From the NCBI RefSeq assembly GCF_002165135.1, contig NZ_NFZQ01000020.1:1-62767 (forward strand): a DNA stretch of 62,767 nucleotides, written 5' to 3'. How positions within the stretch are numbered: position 1 is the stretch's first letter; every line of letters starts with the position of its first letter. The DNA is from Pseudomonas sp. SID14000. Lineage in GTDB: Bacteria; Pseudomonadota; Gammaproteobacteria; Pseudomonadales; Pseudomonadaceae. The position numbers and the translations under genes were made by a program. Of the stretch, positions 15,656-23,778 are shown piece by piece. The notes beneath the pieces were generated by a model. The model did not search any database, had not been told where the DNA came from, and saw only the letters and a program-made list of their open reading frames with translations.

Positions 15656-17188
15656 ATGAGTACCAGTCTCGACCTTGCCCCTGAACTATCCGTCGCCAGC
15701 ACCCACCCCGTTTCCCCTCTCGCCGACAGCCAGCCCGAACTTGCCCTGAGCCCGCGCCTGCATAATCGCGACCTCGCCCCGACGCGCATCGAAGGCCGCC
15801 GCTGGGGCCGCTACAGCATCTTCGCGCTGTGGACCAACGATGTGCACAACATCGCCAACTATTCGTTCGCCATGGGCTTGTTCGCCCTCGGCCTGGGTGG
15901 CTGGCAGATCCTGCTGTCGCTGGCCATCGGCGCGGCGCTGGTGTACTTCTTCATGAACCTGTCCGGCTACATGGGGCAGAAGACCGGCGTGCCGTTCCCG
16001 GTCATCAGCCGCATCGCCTTCGGTATCCACGGCGCGCAGATCCCGGCGCTGATCCGCGCGGTCATCGCCATCGCCTGGTTCGGCATCCAGACCTACCTGG
16101 CTTCGGTGGTGCTGCGCGTGCTGCTCACCGCCGTATGGCCGCAAATGGCAGCCTACGACCATGACAGCATCCTCGGCCTGTCGAGCCTGGGCTGGGTGTG
16201 CTTCGTCTCGATCTGGCTGGTGCAACTGGTGATCCTGGCCTACGGCATGGAGATGGTACGCCGCTACGAGGCCTTCGCCGGCCCGGTAATCCTGCTGACC
16301 GTCGCCGCGCTGGCAGTGTTCATGTACTTCAAGGCCGACGCCCGTATCGCCTGGTCGGTGGCCGAGCCGCTGACCGGCTACGAGATGTGGCGCAACATCT
16401 TTGCCGGCGGCGCGCTGTGGCTGGCGATCTACGGCACCCTGGTGCTGAATTTCTGTGACTTTGCCCGCTCCTCGCCCTGCCGCAAGACCATCCGCGTCGG
16501 CAACTTCTGGGGCCTGCCGGTGAACATCCTGGTGTTCGCCATGATCACCGTGGTGCTGTGCGGCGCACAGTTCCGGATCAACGGCCAGATCATCGACAGC
16601 CCGACCCAGATCGTCGCCGCCATTCCTAGCACAGCGTTCCTGGTACTTGGCTGCCTGGCCTTCCTGATCGTCACCGTGGCGGTGAACATCATGGCCAACT
16701 TCGTAGCCCCGGCCTTTGTCCTCAGCAACCTGGCACCGCGCCACCTGAACTTCCGCCGCGCCGGGCTGATCAGCGCCACCCTGGCGGTGCTGATCCTGCC
16801 GTGGAACCTGTACAACAGCCCGCTGGTGATCGTGTATTTCCTGTCCGGCCTGGGTGCCCTGCTCGGCCCGCTGTACGGGGTGATCATGTCCGACTACTGG
16901 CTGCTGCGCAAAGGCTGCATCAACGTGCCACAGCTGTACAGCGAAGACCCGACCGGCGCCTACCACTACACCAAGGGCATCAACCTGCGCGCCGTGGCCG
17001 CCTTCGTGCCGGCCGCGCTGCTGGCCATCGTCCTGGCCCTGGTGCCCAACTTCCACAGCGTGGCGCCATTCTCCTGGCTGATCGGTGCCGGAATCGCCGC
17101 CGCCCTGTACCTGCTGATCGCGCCACGCAAATGCCAATACCACGATGTCAGCGGCGAGTGCATCGCCGTTGACCACAGCAGCCATTGA
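15656..17188 (+). CDS. NCS1 family nucleobase/allantoin/hydantoin transporter
   Basis: A 510-residue, twelve-helix importer of the nucleobase-cation-symport-1 family. The family signature is in the first helices: WGRYSIFALWTNDVHNIANYSFAMGLF, then GQKTGVPFPVISRIAFGIHGAQIPALIRA and AWFGIQTYLAS. The second half carries LNFCDFARSSPCRKTIRVGNFWGLPVN and the late GPLYGVIMSDYWLLRKG. Likely substrates are allantoin, hydantoins, uracil or cytosine; the following racemase favours allantoin or hydantoins. The ATG at 15656 has AGGAG nine bases upstream. The racemase gene starts 16 bases after it, so the two form an operon. Confidence 0.9.
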   Translation: MSTSLDLAPELSVASTHPVSPLADSQPELALSPRLHNRDLAPTRIEGRRWGRYSIFALWTNDVHNIANYSFAMGLFALGLGGWQILLSLAIGAALVYFFMNLSGYMGQKTGVPFPVISRIAFGIHGAQIPALIRAVIAIAWFGIQTYLASVVLRVLLTAVWPQMAAYDHDSILGLSSLGWVCFVSIWLVQLVILAYGMEMVRRYEAFAGPVILLTVAALAVFMYFKADARIAWSVAEPLTGYEMWRNIFAGGALWLAIYGTLVLNFCDFARSSPCRKTIRVGNFWGLPVNILVFAMITVVLCGAQFRINGQIIDSPTQIVAAIPSTAFLVLGCLAFLIVTVAVNIMANFVAPAFVLSNLAPRHLNFRRAGLISATLAVLILPWNLYNSPLVIVYFLSGLGALLGPLYGVIMSDYWLLRKGCINVPQLYSEDPTGAYHYTKGINLRAVAAFVPAALLAIVLALVPNFHSVAPFSWLIGAGIAAALYLLIAPRKCQYHDVSGECIAVDHSSH

Positions 17189-17204
17189 TCAGGGAGGACT
17201 GCCC

Positions 17205-17933
17205 ATGCGTATTCTGATCGCCAACGTCAACACCACCGCAGCCATCACCGAAGCCATTGTCGAACAAGCCCGTGCGGTGGCCGCGCCCGGCACTGAAATC
17301 ATCGGTCTCACCCCGTGGTTCGGTGCCGAGTCGGTGGAAGGCAACTTCGAAAGCTACCTGGCCGCCATCGCAGTGATGGACCGGGTGCTGGCCTACGAAG
17401 GCGCCTATGACGCCGTGATCCAGGCGGGTTACGGCGAACACGGCCGAGAAGGCCTGCAGGAGCTGCTGAATGTGCCGGTGGTGGACATCACCGATGCCGC
17501 CGCCAGCACCGCGATGTACCTGGGCCATGCCTACTCGGTGGTGACCACCCTGGACCGCACCGTGCCGCTGATCGAAGACCGCCTGAAGCTCTCTGGCCTG
17601 TATGACCGCTGCGCATCGGTGCGGGCCAGCGGGCTGGCAGTGCTGGAGCTGGAAGCCGATCCGCAGCGTGCCGTGGAAGCGATTGTCGAGCAGGCGGAAC
17701 GCGCCGTGCGTGACGACAAGGCCGAGGTGATCTGCCTGGGTTGCGGCGGCATGGCCGGGCTGGACGAGCAGATCCGCCAACGCACCGGCGTGCCGGTGGT
17801 GGATGGTGTGAGCGCAGCGGTAACCATTGCCGAATCGCTGGTGCGGATGGGCTTGAGTACCTCCAAGGTACGTACCTATGCCACGCCAAGGGCGAAGAAA
17901 GTGGTGGGTTGGCCGATGCAGTTCGGGCGTTAG
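17205..17933 (+). CDS. Asp/Glu/hydantoin racemase superfamily protein lacking the first catalytic cysteine
   Basis: A 242-residue protein of the superfamily that includes hydantoin and allantoin racemases, maleate isomerase and arylmalonate decarboxylase. The second active-site motif CLGCGGMAG is intact (Cys180). At the first active-site loop, where racemases read A-C-x-G-D-P-G, this protein reads AGYGEHG, placing Gly75 at the cysteine position. A one-base racemase of the usual two-cysteine type is therefore doubtful; arylmalonate decarboxylase has the same Gly/Cys arrangement. AGGGAGGA precedes the ATG. It is coupled to the NCS1 transporter, so it probably acts on the imported compound. The exact reaction is open. 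Confidence 0.8.
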   Translation: MRILIANVNTTAAITEAIVEQARAVAAPGTEIIGLTPWFGAESVEGNFESYLAAIAVMDRVLAYEGAYDAVIQAGYGEHGREGLQELLNVPVVDITDAAASTAMYLGHAYSVVTTLDRTVPLIEDRLKLSGLYDRCASVRASGLAVLELEADPQRAVEAIVEQAERAVRDDKAEVICLGCGGMAGLDEQIRQRTGVPVVDGVSAAVTIAESLVRMGLSTSKVRTYATPRAKKVVGWPMQFGR

Positions 17934-17950
17934 GCATCTTTCGCCTGACC

Positions 17951-18046
17951 TGGCCTCTTCGCGGGTAAACCCGCTCCCACAGGGACCGCATTGCTCTCGG
18001 GGCTTGTGCAGTACCTGTGGGAGCGGGTTTACCCGCGAAGAGGCCG
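17951..18046. repeat. Inverted REP pair
   Basis: Two REP arms (TGGCCTCTTCGCGGGTAAAC and its complement) with a spacer of about 35 bases, downstream of the racemase and facing the convergent phosphatase gene. Confidence 0.88.
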
Positions 18047-18098
18047 GTCCTGCCGAAGCATCATTATTCAGGCTTCCTGGCAGAGCAGTACCAGCGGA

Positions 18099-18761
18099 TC
18101 AGGTCGGGCAGCTATGCGCACCATCATTCAGGCCCTGACGCACGTTACGGCTGAGCAGGCTGGCCTTGCCGTCGTGCCAGGTCAGGGTCAGCACGTAGAG
18201 GGTGTCGAAGTCGTCACCACTCCAGTCCTCGGTGATCACCCGCTCTTCACCCAGGGCCTTGCCAGCCACGGTATTGATCAGGTCGGGGAGGTAGCCATGC
18301 GACCAGGCGGTATACACGGTCGCGTTACGGTACTTGTCGCGCAGCAGCTCTTCGGCCAGCGCGTCGGTGTCGTTGGCGCCGAAGTCGATGTTTACCGGCA
18401 GGCCCAGGCGAATGGCACTGGGGCTGATGGTCATCAGCGGGCGGATATAGCTGTAGCTCTCGTCCTTGCTGCCTTCCTCCACATGCCGCGAGGGGTTGGC
18501 AGCGAACACGTAATCGGCCTTGCCAAAACGCTCGGGCAGCACGGTTGCCAGGTCCAGCGCACGGTTGAGGCCCTGGCAGTTCAACTGGCCCAACCCTTCG
18601 CCCGGTTTCTCGGCGTGGCGCAGGAACACCAGGGTCTGGGTGCCATCCACCGGTTGCGCCCGGCTTTCGACAGCCTCCAGCGCCAGCGGTACGGCGACGG
18701 CTGTCAGCACCAGGCTCAGCAACCAGTGACGACGACGGCGGAAGAATGTTGGCAACTTCAT
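18099..18761 (-). CDS. Membrane-anchored histidine phosphatase family protein
   Basis: A 220-residue protein with an N-terminal basic stretch and one membrane segment (residues 13-30), then a histidine-phosphatase domain. The catalytic RHAEK motif lies at 48-52 (His49), and the second conserved histidine is in AWSHGYLPDL. Short members of this family are poorly characterised; a periplasmic phosphatase or phosphatase-like role is likely. The ATG at 18761 is chosen; the codon before it is TTG. A noncoding leader of about 240 bases precedes it. Substrate is unknown. Confidence 0.75.
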   Translation of the reverse strand: MKLPTFFRRRRHWLLSLVLTAVAVPLALEAVESRAQPVDGTQTLVFLRHAEKPGEGLGQLNCQGLNRALDLATVLPERFGKADYVFAANPSRHVEEGSKDESYSYIRPLMTISPSAIRLGLPVNIDFGANDTDALAEELLRDKYRNATVYTAWSHGYLPDLINTVAGKALGEERVITEDWSGDDFDTLYVLTLTWHDGKASLLSRNVRQGLNDGAHSCPT

Positions 18762-18999
18762 CAAGGCAGGCTCGTGTGGCAGAAAAAATCGGGTTGACCC
18801 GCCACATCACCCCGGCAACAGCACTGCGGGGCATCCTTGTAGTGAATGCCGTCCTTGGCAACGAGTGAGGGTGAGAGTGCCCTGAACCCGTTTGGTTCCT
18901 CCCTGGAGGTGGATGCCGTTCCCTAGGCAAGGCTTACGTTAGAGGATGGGTGTTGCTGAATTGTGTAGGGCGCAAGAACATCGGGTTGCAATAGGCCAC
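18762..18999 (-). other. Noncoding leader upstream of the histidine phosphatase gene
   Basis: No gene is supported. Read on the minus strand it is rich in GGA triplets and complementary segments, and near the gene it has a short CGGGTCAACCCG stem followed by TTTTTT (about 18,784-18,801). This could be a weak attenuator or the end of a small RNA. I could not match it to a known riboswitch or Rsm-type RNA. Confidence 0.3.
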
Positions 19000-19338
19000 T
19001 CAATCGTCCCGCGTCAGCACTTCCAGTAATTCGATCTCGAAGGTCAAATCCGAATTCGGCGGAATCGCCCCGACGCTGCGTTCGCCATAGCCCAGGTGCG
19101 CCGGAACCAGCAGCTTGCGCTTACCGCCAACGCGCATGCCCATCAAACCCTGGTCCCAGCCCTTGATCACCCGACCAGTGCCGATCACGCACTGGAACGG
19201 CTTGCCACGTGACCAGGACGAGTCGAATTCGCTGCCGTCGGCCAGCCAGCCGGTGTACTGGGTGGTGATCAGGGCGCCTTTGACGGCGGCTTTGCCATCC
19301 CCCTCCACAAGGTCGATGATCTGCAGTTCTTCGCTCAC
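19000..19338 (-). CDS. FKBP-type peptidyl-prolyl cis-trans isomerase
   Basis: A 112-residue single-domain FKBP without signal peptide, so cytoplasmic. The fold and active-site residues are evident: QYTGWLADGSEFDSSW, GTGRVIKGWDQGLMGMRVGGKRKLLVPAHLGYGE and the terminal IPPNSDLTFEIELLEV. It speeds proline isomerisation during protein folding. It is transcribed on the same strand as the GFA-family gene upstream, with a 75-base gap. Confidence 0.93.
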   Translation of the reverse strand: MSEELQIIDLVEGDGKAAVKGALITTQYTGWLADGSEFDSSWSRGKPFQCVIGTGRVIKGWDQGLMGMRVGGKRKLLVPAHLGYGERSVGAIPPNSDLTFEIELLEVLTRDD

Positions 19339-19413
19339 GGGGCATACTCCAACGCTGGAAACAAAGCCGCCCTTTTCTCAGGAATGCACCGGTTTGGCAA
19401 GTTCGCGTGCACG

Positions 19414-19821
19414 TCAGCCGAGTTGCTCGAAGGCTTCCTGGCCGGTCAGTTCCTTGGTCTGGTTGGCGAAGCAATACCAGGCCGGTTTCTGCTCGACGAA
19501 AATCTGCAGGTCGAAGTCCCATTCCTGGTCGCCGTCGAGCAGGCCGACCGGCACGGCATGGAAGTCATTGGCCTTGAGCCGGTAATACAGGTGCGTACCG
19601 CACTGGCCGCAGAAGCCGCGCTGAGCCCACTCGGAGGAGTCGTACACGCTGGGGGCGCGCCCTTCTATCACGGGGGGCTGGCTGCAGTGCACCACCAGCA
19701 AAGGGCCGCCGGTCCATTTGCGGCACATGCTGCAATGGCAGGCGCTGATATGGGTGTTGTCGACGGTGACCTTGAGCCGGGTGGCACCACACAGGCAGGT
19801 GCCTTGTTTTTCCATGGCCAT
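19414..19821 (-). CDS. GFA family (glutathione-dependent formaldehyde-activating-like) zinc protein
   Basis: A 135-residue protein of the GFA/CENP-V fold. The zinc-binding cysteines are all present: CLC at 9-11, the CHCSMC cluster near residue 30 and CGQC near residue 70. Most members are not true formaldehyde-activating enzymes, so the reaction is uncertain. The ATG at 19821 has AAGGAG six bases upstream; another ATG two codons later is less well placed. It lies upstream of the FKBP gene on the same strand. Confidence 0.88.
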   Translation of the reverse strand: MAMEKQGTCLCGATRLKVTVDNTHISACHCSMCRKWTGGPLLVVHCSQPPVIEGRAPSVYDSSEWAQRGFCGQCGTHLYYRLKANDFHAVPVGLLDGDQEWDFDLQIFVEQKPAWYCFANQTKELTGQEAFEQLG

Positions 19822-19862
19822 GGCTGACTCCTTGAGCGGAAGATGGGCCAGCAAGTATAGAT

Positions 19863-19892
19863 GCCTGTACCGGCCTCATCGCCGGCACAGGC
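19863..19892. terminator. Hairpin between the phzF-like and GFA-family genes
   Basis: GCCTGTACCGGC and GCCGGCACAGGC pair with one mismatch around a six-base loop. It has no T tract and looks like a degenerate REP core, but it can act as a terminator for the phzF-like gene on the minus strand. Confidence 0.5.
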
Positions 19893-19914
19893 AGCACAAG
19901 ACAGTTACCCGGGG

Positions 19915-20703
19915 TCAGATGTACACCGTACCGCGCAGGTACAGCGCCGCCCGCCCGCTGATGATCACCCGGCCATTACCCGGCAGTTCGCACTGCAACT
20001 GCCCTTTGCGCGCCCCACCCTGCTCGCAGCTCAGCATGTTCTTACCCAGGCGCTCGGCCCATACCGGGGCCAGCGAGGTGTGCGCCGAGCCGGTCACCGG
20101 GTCTTCGTTCACGCCAACCCGCGGGCCGAACCAGCGGGTGACGAAATCAAAGCCACGGCCTGCCGCGGTCACGGCGATGCCGCGCACGTCAAAGGCCGAT
20201 AGCGCAACGAAGTCCGGCTTCAGGGTGTCGAGCAACAGGGGATCATCGACCACTACCACATAGTCATCGCTGCGGAACAACGCCTGGGCCTGGCTCAAGC
20301 CCAGCGCCTGCAGCAGGCCCGGCGGGATGTCCACGGCGACCGGCTGCTTGGCCGGGAAGTCCATGGCCAGCAGCCCGTCGGCATTGCGGCTGACACGCAG
20401 CTCGCCACTGCGGGTATTGAAGCGCAGCACCTGCGCCTGCTCGCCCAGTTGTTCGAACAGCACATAGGCCGAGGCCAGGGTGGCATGGCCGCACAGGTCG
20501 ACTTCCACGGTCGGGGTGAACCAGCGCAGGTCGAAGGTTTCGCCGTTGCGCACGAAGTAGGCAGTTTCCGACAGGTTGTTCTCTTCGGCGATGCGCTGCA
20601 GCACATCGTCCGGCAGCCAGCTTTGCAGCGGGATCACTGCCGCCGGGTTGCCGCCGAACGGTTCGGTGGAAAACGCATCGACCTGGAAGATTTCAAGTTG
20701 CAT
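19915..20703 (-). CDS. PhzF family isomerase/epimerase
   Basis: A 262-residue protein of the PhzF fold (diaminopimelate-epimerase-like). Motifs include FQVDAFSTEPFGGNPAAVIPL, NNLSETAYF with the catalytic glutamate at residue 46, LCGHATLASAYVLFE and NEDPVTGSAHTSLAP. No phenazine genes are near, so it is a generic PhzF-like enzyme with unknown substrate. The ATG at 20703 has AAGGAG seven bases upstream; twelve extra codons of the longer frame are rejected. It is followed 100 bases later by the GFA-family gene. Confidence 0.9.
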   Translation of the reverse strand: MQLEIFQVDAFSTEPFGGNPAAVIPLQSWLPDDVLQRIAEENNLSETAYFVRNGETFDLRWFTPTVEVDLCGHATLASAYVLFEQLGEQAQVLRFNTRSGELRVSRNADGLLAMDFPAKQPVAVDIPPGLLQALGLSQAQALFRSDDYVVVVDDPLLLDTLKPDFVALSAFDVRGIAVTAAGRGFDFVTRWFGPRVGVNEDPVTGSAHTSLAPVWAERLGKNMLSCEQGGARKGQLQCELPGNGRVIISGRAALYLRGTVYI

Positions 20704-20754
20704 GCACGCACTCCTTGTTGCCCGATCACGGCCAGGCAAATGTATGAAAAAGGG

Positions 20755-21693
20755 TTATTGGCGTACCGGGGTCAACACGGCTTCACCGGCAAAGAACGCC
20801 TGCAGGTTGCGCAGCACCAGGGCCACCGTGTCGCGCGCCGCCTCCGGCGACTGGCCGGCCACATGGGGCGTGAGGACGGTGTTGCCGAGCGCCTTGAGGG
20901 CATCGGGCACAGCCGGCTCGTCATCGAACACATCCAGTGCCGCACCCGCCAGCCGGCCGTGCTGCAGCGCAGTCACCAGGGCCTGGGTGTCGACCACGCT
21001 GGCACGGGCGATATTCACCAGGTAGCCCTCGGCCCCCAGTGCCTCGAGCACTTGGGTATCGACCAGGTGGCGAGTGTTGGCACCGCCGGGGGTGGCCACC
21101 ACCAGGATGTCAACGGCATCGGCCAGGTGCAGCGGGCTGTCGTACCAGGTGTAGGGCACATCCTGGCGCGGTGTGCGGCTGTGGTAGCTGACGGGCATGG
21201 CGAAGCCCAGATGGGCGCGCCTGGCGATCGCCAGCCCCACCGCACCAAGGCCGAGAATGCCCAGGCGCTTGCCACTCACCGAGGGGCTGATCACCCGATT
21301 CCATTCGCCCCGGCGGGTACTGGCATCGGCGCGGGGAATGTCGCGCAACAGCGCCAGCAGCAGGGCAAGGGTGTGGTCGGCAACCGCGTCGGCATTGGCC
21401 CCGGCGCCGTTGGTGACGGTGATGCCGCGCGCGGCAGCGGCGGCCAGGTCGACCTGTTCGTAGCCGGCACCGATCACGCAGATGATCTGCAGTTTGGGCA
21501 GAGCGTCGATTTCGCCGCCAGTCAGGCCCAGCGGGCCGCGGGTGAGCACGGCCTCGATTTCATGGGCATGGCGCTGGATGGCCTCAGCCCGAAGTTGCGG
21601 CGAGGGGGCACGGATCAAGCGGTACCCGGCCTGCTCCAGCAGGGGCAGGTAGTCGTCGACGGTTTCCACCAGCACCAGGACAGTCTTGTGCAT
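20755..21693 (-). CDS. D-isomer-specific 2-hydroxyacid dehydrogenase
   Basis: A 312-residue NAD(P)-dependent oxidoreductase. The cofactor fold begins GKRLGILGLGAVGLAIA (about residues 141-157). The three catalytic positions are present: Arg in NIARASVVD, Glu in DVFDDEP and His in LTPHVAG. The substrate is a 2-hydroxy- or 2-keto-acid such as glyoxylate or hydroxypyruvate; it could feed the glyoxylate route in this window, but that is inference. An inverted pair of ACAGTACAGT sites upstream suggests dedicated repression. The phzF-like gene starts 51 bases downstream on the same strand. Confidence 0.92.
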   Translation of the reverse strand: MHKTVLVLVETVDDYLPLLEQAGYRLIRAPSPQLRAEAIQRHAHEIEAVLTRGPLGLTGGEIDALPKLQIICVIGAGYEQVDLAAAAARGITVTNGAGANADAVADHTLALLLALLRDIPRADASTRRGEWNRVISPSVSGKRLGILGLGAVGLAIARRAHLGFAMPVSYHSRTPRQDVPYTWYDSPLHLADAVDILVVATPGGANTRHLVDTQVLEALGAEGYLVNIARASVVDTQALVTALQHGRLAGAALDVFDDEPAVPDALKALGNTVLTPHVAGQSPEAARDTVALVLRNLQAFFAGEAVLTPVRQ

Positions 21694-21738
21694 GCCACCT
21701 CCGGGTCAGTTCGAGGCGACATTATGCGGAGTCACTGG

Positions 21739-21779
21739 ACAGTACAGTCAATCGATAAATGTTTGTGGAACTGTACTGT
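21739..21779 (-). promoter_or_regulatory. Inverted pair of 10-base operators before the 2-hydroxyacid dehydrogenase gene
   Basis: ACAGTACAGT at 21739-21748 is the exact complement of ACTGTACTGT at 21770-21779. On the minus strand TTGACT, next to the inner site, and CATAAT 19 bases further could form a promoter, placing one operator over the -35 box. The two sites are 31 bases (three helical turns) apart, so one face of DNA would be contacted. No adjacent regulator gene is present. Confidence 0.5.
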
Positions 21780-21846
21780 ATCGGTGGAGTGGCAGGGAGG
21801 CCGCGTGGGGGCTAGGGGGGCCTGGCGAAGGAGGTGCGACGCTAGC

Positions 21847-22102
21847 GAGATCGAGCGCCGCCCGCGCGGCGCTTCGCGGGACAAGCCCGCTCCCACATTT
21901 GTTGCAACGTGACCATGCCTGTAAGAGAGGCGCTGCCCGCTTTGGCGCATTGTTTGAGACCGGTGAGGCGGCGGTAGCGCCAACCGGGAAATCGCGTCAA
22001 GGCAACAAGGCTGACAACCATGGCCTGTCAGGTTCGGCACGTTGCAACAAATGTGGGAGCGGGCTTGTCCCGCGAAGCGCCGCGCGGGCGGCGCTCAATC
22101 TC
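21847..22102. mobile_element. 256-base MITE-like element, copy A
   Basis: Two 65-base terminal inverted repeats (21847-21911 and 22038-22102) pair at 64 of 65 positions around a 126-base core. The arms contain GAGCGCCGCCCGCGCGGCGC and a REP-like CGCGGGACAAGCCCGCTCCC. A second copy of exactly the same total and core length lies between flhB and flhA. No transposase is encoded. Together with flanking sequence this fills the 462-base gap before the lipoprotein gene, where I see no other gene. Confidence 0.7.
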
Positions 22103-22155
22103 ACAGCCAATACAGAACCAAAGGCGAGCCTCCCGCCCCCACCCGCCCCATTCAA

Positions 22156-22575
22156 TTACTGGGCGAACGCTCGCCCCAGACCACCGGGCACACCGCTGCT
22201 GTCAGTTTCCTGCCACGGCCCATCCGGGCTCAGCGACCAGCTCCAGCCGTTGTCGAAGCGGTAGTAAGTCCGCTGGCGGTAGAAGGTATTGGGCTTCTTC
22301 TCCAGCACATACACCCCCAGCTTCGGGTCCCAATGGCTGGCCCCGCCCGGTGGCGGCGCGAAGCTGGCCGAGGTGCGTGGCATCGGCTTGGGGGTAGCCG
22401 CAGGCTTGCTCGGCGCAGGGGCCGGTTGCCTGTCCGGCAAGGGCTTGGCCGCCGGCTCCTGCCGCGGTGGCAGGCGCTCGATCGGTGGTTCGGGCTGCTC
22501 GTACGGCTCATGCACCGTACACGCAGACAAACCCAGGGCCAGGGTGATCAGGGTCAGGCGGACGATGCTGTGCAT
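22156..22575 (-). CDS. Proline-rich lipoprotein of unknown function
   Basis: A 139-residue predicted lipoprotein. The signal peptide ends with the lipobox LSAC, so Cys19 should be lipidated. A proline-rich linker (about residues 24-75) leads to a small C-terminal domain with tryptophan and tyrosine-rich stretches (YYRFDNGWSWSLSPDGPW). I do not recognise a named domain. It lies 12 bases after ccmI on the same strand and may be the last gene of the ccm operon; a periplasmic role near cytochrome c maturation would be speculative. Confidence 0.75.
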   Translation of the reverse strand: MHSIVRLTLITLALGLSACTVHEPYEQPEPPIERLPPRQEPAAKPLPDRQPAPAPSKPAATPKPMPRTSASFAPPPGGASHWDPKLGVYVLEKKPNTFYRQRTYYRFDNGWSWSLSPDGPWQETDSSGVPGGLGRAFAQ

Positions 22576-22587
22576 GGCATTGCTCTC

Positions 22588-23778
22588 TTACGGGTCGGGG
22601 CTGTCGATAGTCAGGTGCTGGATGGCCTGAGTGGCGCTGGGTAGTGGCGTACCTTGGCCAATCCACTCGCCATGGGTCGGCTGGCCAGCGCGCGATACAC
22701 GCGCAACGAGTTGGACTTCGGCAAAGTCCGACAGTTTCATCTGCGGCATCATGGCGTCAGCATCGGACAATTCCACCTCGATCGGCAACTGCGCCACGGT
22801 CACCCGTTTGGCCGCCAGCGGCATGGGTGGGCCGTTGCTGGCGCGGGCGAAGATGAACACCGTGTCGTCCGGCTTGACCTTGTCCTTCAACGCCGCCGCC
22901 AGCTCCACGCGAACCTTCAGGCGAGCTGCCACAGGCGCCTCAGCCTGCCCTGGCGAGCCGCCCAGACGTTCGGCAGCGCGGTCGATGCCGCCCTGCAGCG
23001 CCGCACGCGATGCATCGCCTTCCGGCAACTGCGCCAGCAGGCGTTTCCAGTAGTCGATGGCTTCCTGGTAACGCTCGCCCTCGAAGGCAGCGATACCACG
23101 CAGGCCCAGGCTGGTCACTTCGTTGGGGTCGGCCTTGAGCGCCTCGTCAGTCAGCGCCTGCAGCTGCGGGCTCCACTGCTTGTCGGCGGCGAAGTACAGC
23201 GCCTGTGCCCACTGGCCGAGCAACTCGGGCTGGCGACCGGCCAAGGCCACGGCGCGTTCGAAGGTACGCGCGGCATCGGCAGGGCGTTGCTCGGCCATGT
23301 AGGCGCGGCCCAGGAAGTACATGGCCTCGGCCGAATCCGGCTGGGCCTGCACCACCCGCTCCAGGCGGGTAGTCATTTCTTCCATCGACTTGGGCGCCTC
23401 GGCAAACTCCTGGGTCAGTTCCACCTTGTCGGCCGCGCCAAAGTGCAGGTACAGCCCCAATGCCATCAGCGGCACCAGCAGCGCAGCCAGCAACGGCAGG
23501 GCTTTGCCCAGGTGCCCCTGGCGCGCGGCCTCGGCACCTTCGGTATCGGCCAGCAGCTCACGGGCGGCCTCGTCACGCCCCTTGGCCATCTGCGCCCCGT
23601 CGAGCACGCCAGCAGCCTGCTGGGTAGCCAGTTCGGCGACGCGCTCCTGGTACAAGGCCACGTTCAGGGCAGTGCGGTCTTCTTCCTGCTGGTGGCCACG
23701 GCCACGCAGGATCGGGATCAGCAGGAAGCTGAGGGCAGCGAGCAGCAGCAGGCCCGCGCTAAGCCAGAATTCAATCAT
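22588..23778 (-). CDS. ccmI: Cytochrome c maturation protein CcmI (apocytochrome chaperone)
   Basis: A 396-residue protein with two N-terminal membrane helices (about 5-25 and 95-115) enclosing a cytoplasmic coiled segment, then periplasmic TPR repeats (AMYFLGRAYMAEQRPADAARTFERAVAL and similar) and a C-terminal beta domain. CcmI binds the C-terminus of apocytochrome c and presents it to the CcmFH heme lyase. The start ATG at 23778 overlaps the ccmH stop, which identifies it; earlier codons lie inside ccmH. Last canonical gene of the ccm operon. Confidence 0.93.
   Translation of the reverse strand: MIEFWLSAGLLLLAALSFLLIPILRGRGHQQEEDRTALNVALYQERVAELATQQAAGVLDGAQMAKGRDEAARELLADTEGAEAARQGHLGKALPLLAALLVPLMALGLYLHFGAADKVELTQEFAEAPKSMEEMTTRLERVVQAQPDSAEAMYFLGRAYMAEQRPADAARTFERAVALAGRQPELLGQWAQALYFAADKQWSPQLQALTDEALKADPNEVTSLGLRGIAAFEGERYQEAIDYWKRLLAQLPEGDASRAALQGGIDRAAERLGGSPGQAEAPVAARLKVRVELAAALKDKVKPDDTVFIFARASNGPPMPLAAKRVTVAQLPIEVELSDADAMMPQMKLSDFAEVQLVARVSRAGQPTHGEWIGQGTPLPSATQAIQHLTIDSPDP

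Noticed and set aside
18762..18999. Known riboswitch or Rsm-type small RNA
   Set aside because: I compared by eye with fluoride, cobalamin, TPP, glycine, c-di-GMP and RsmY/Z features and found no convincing match.
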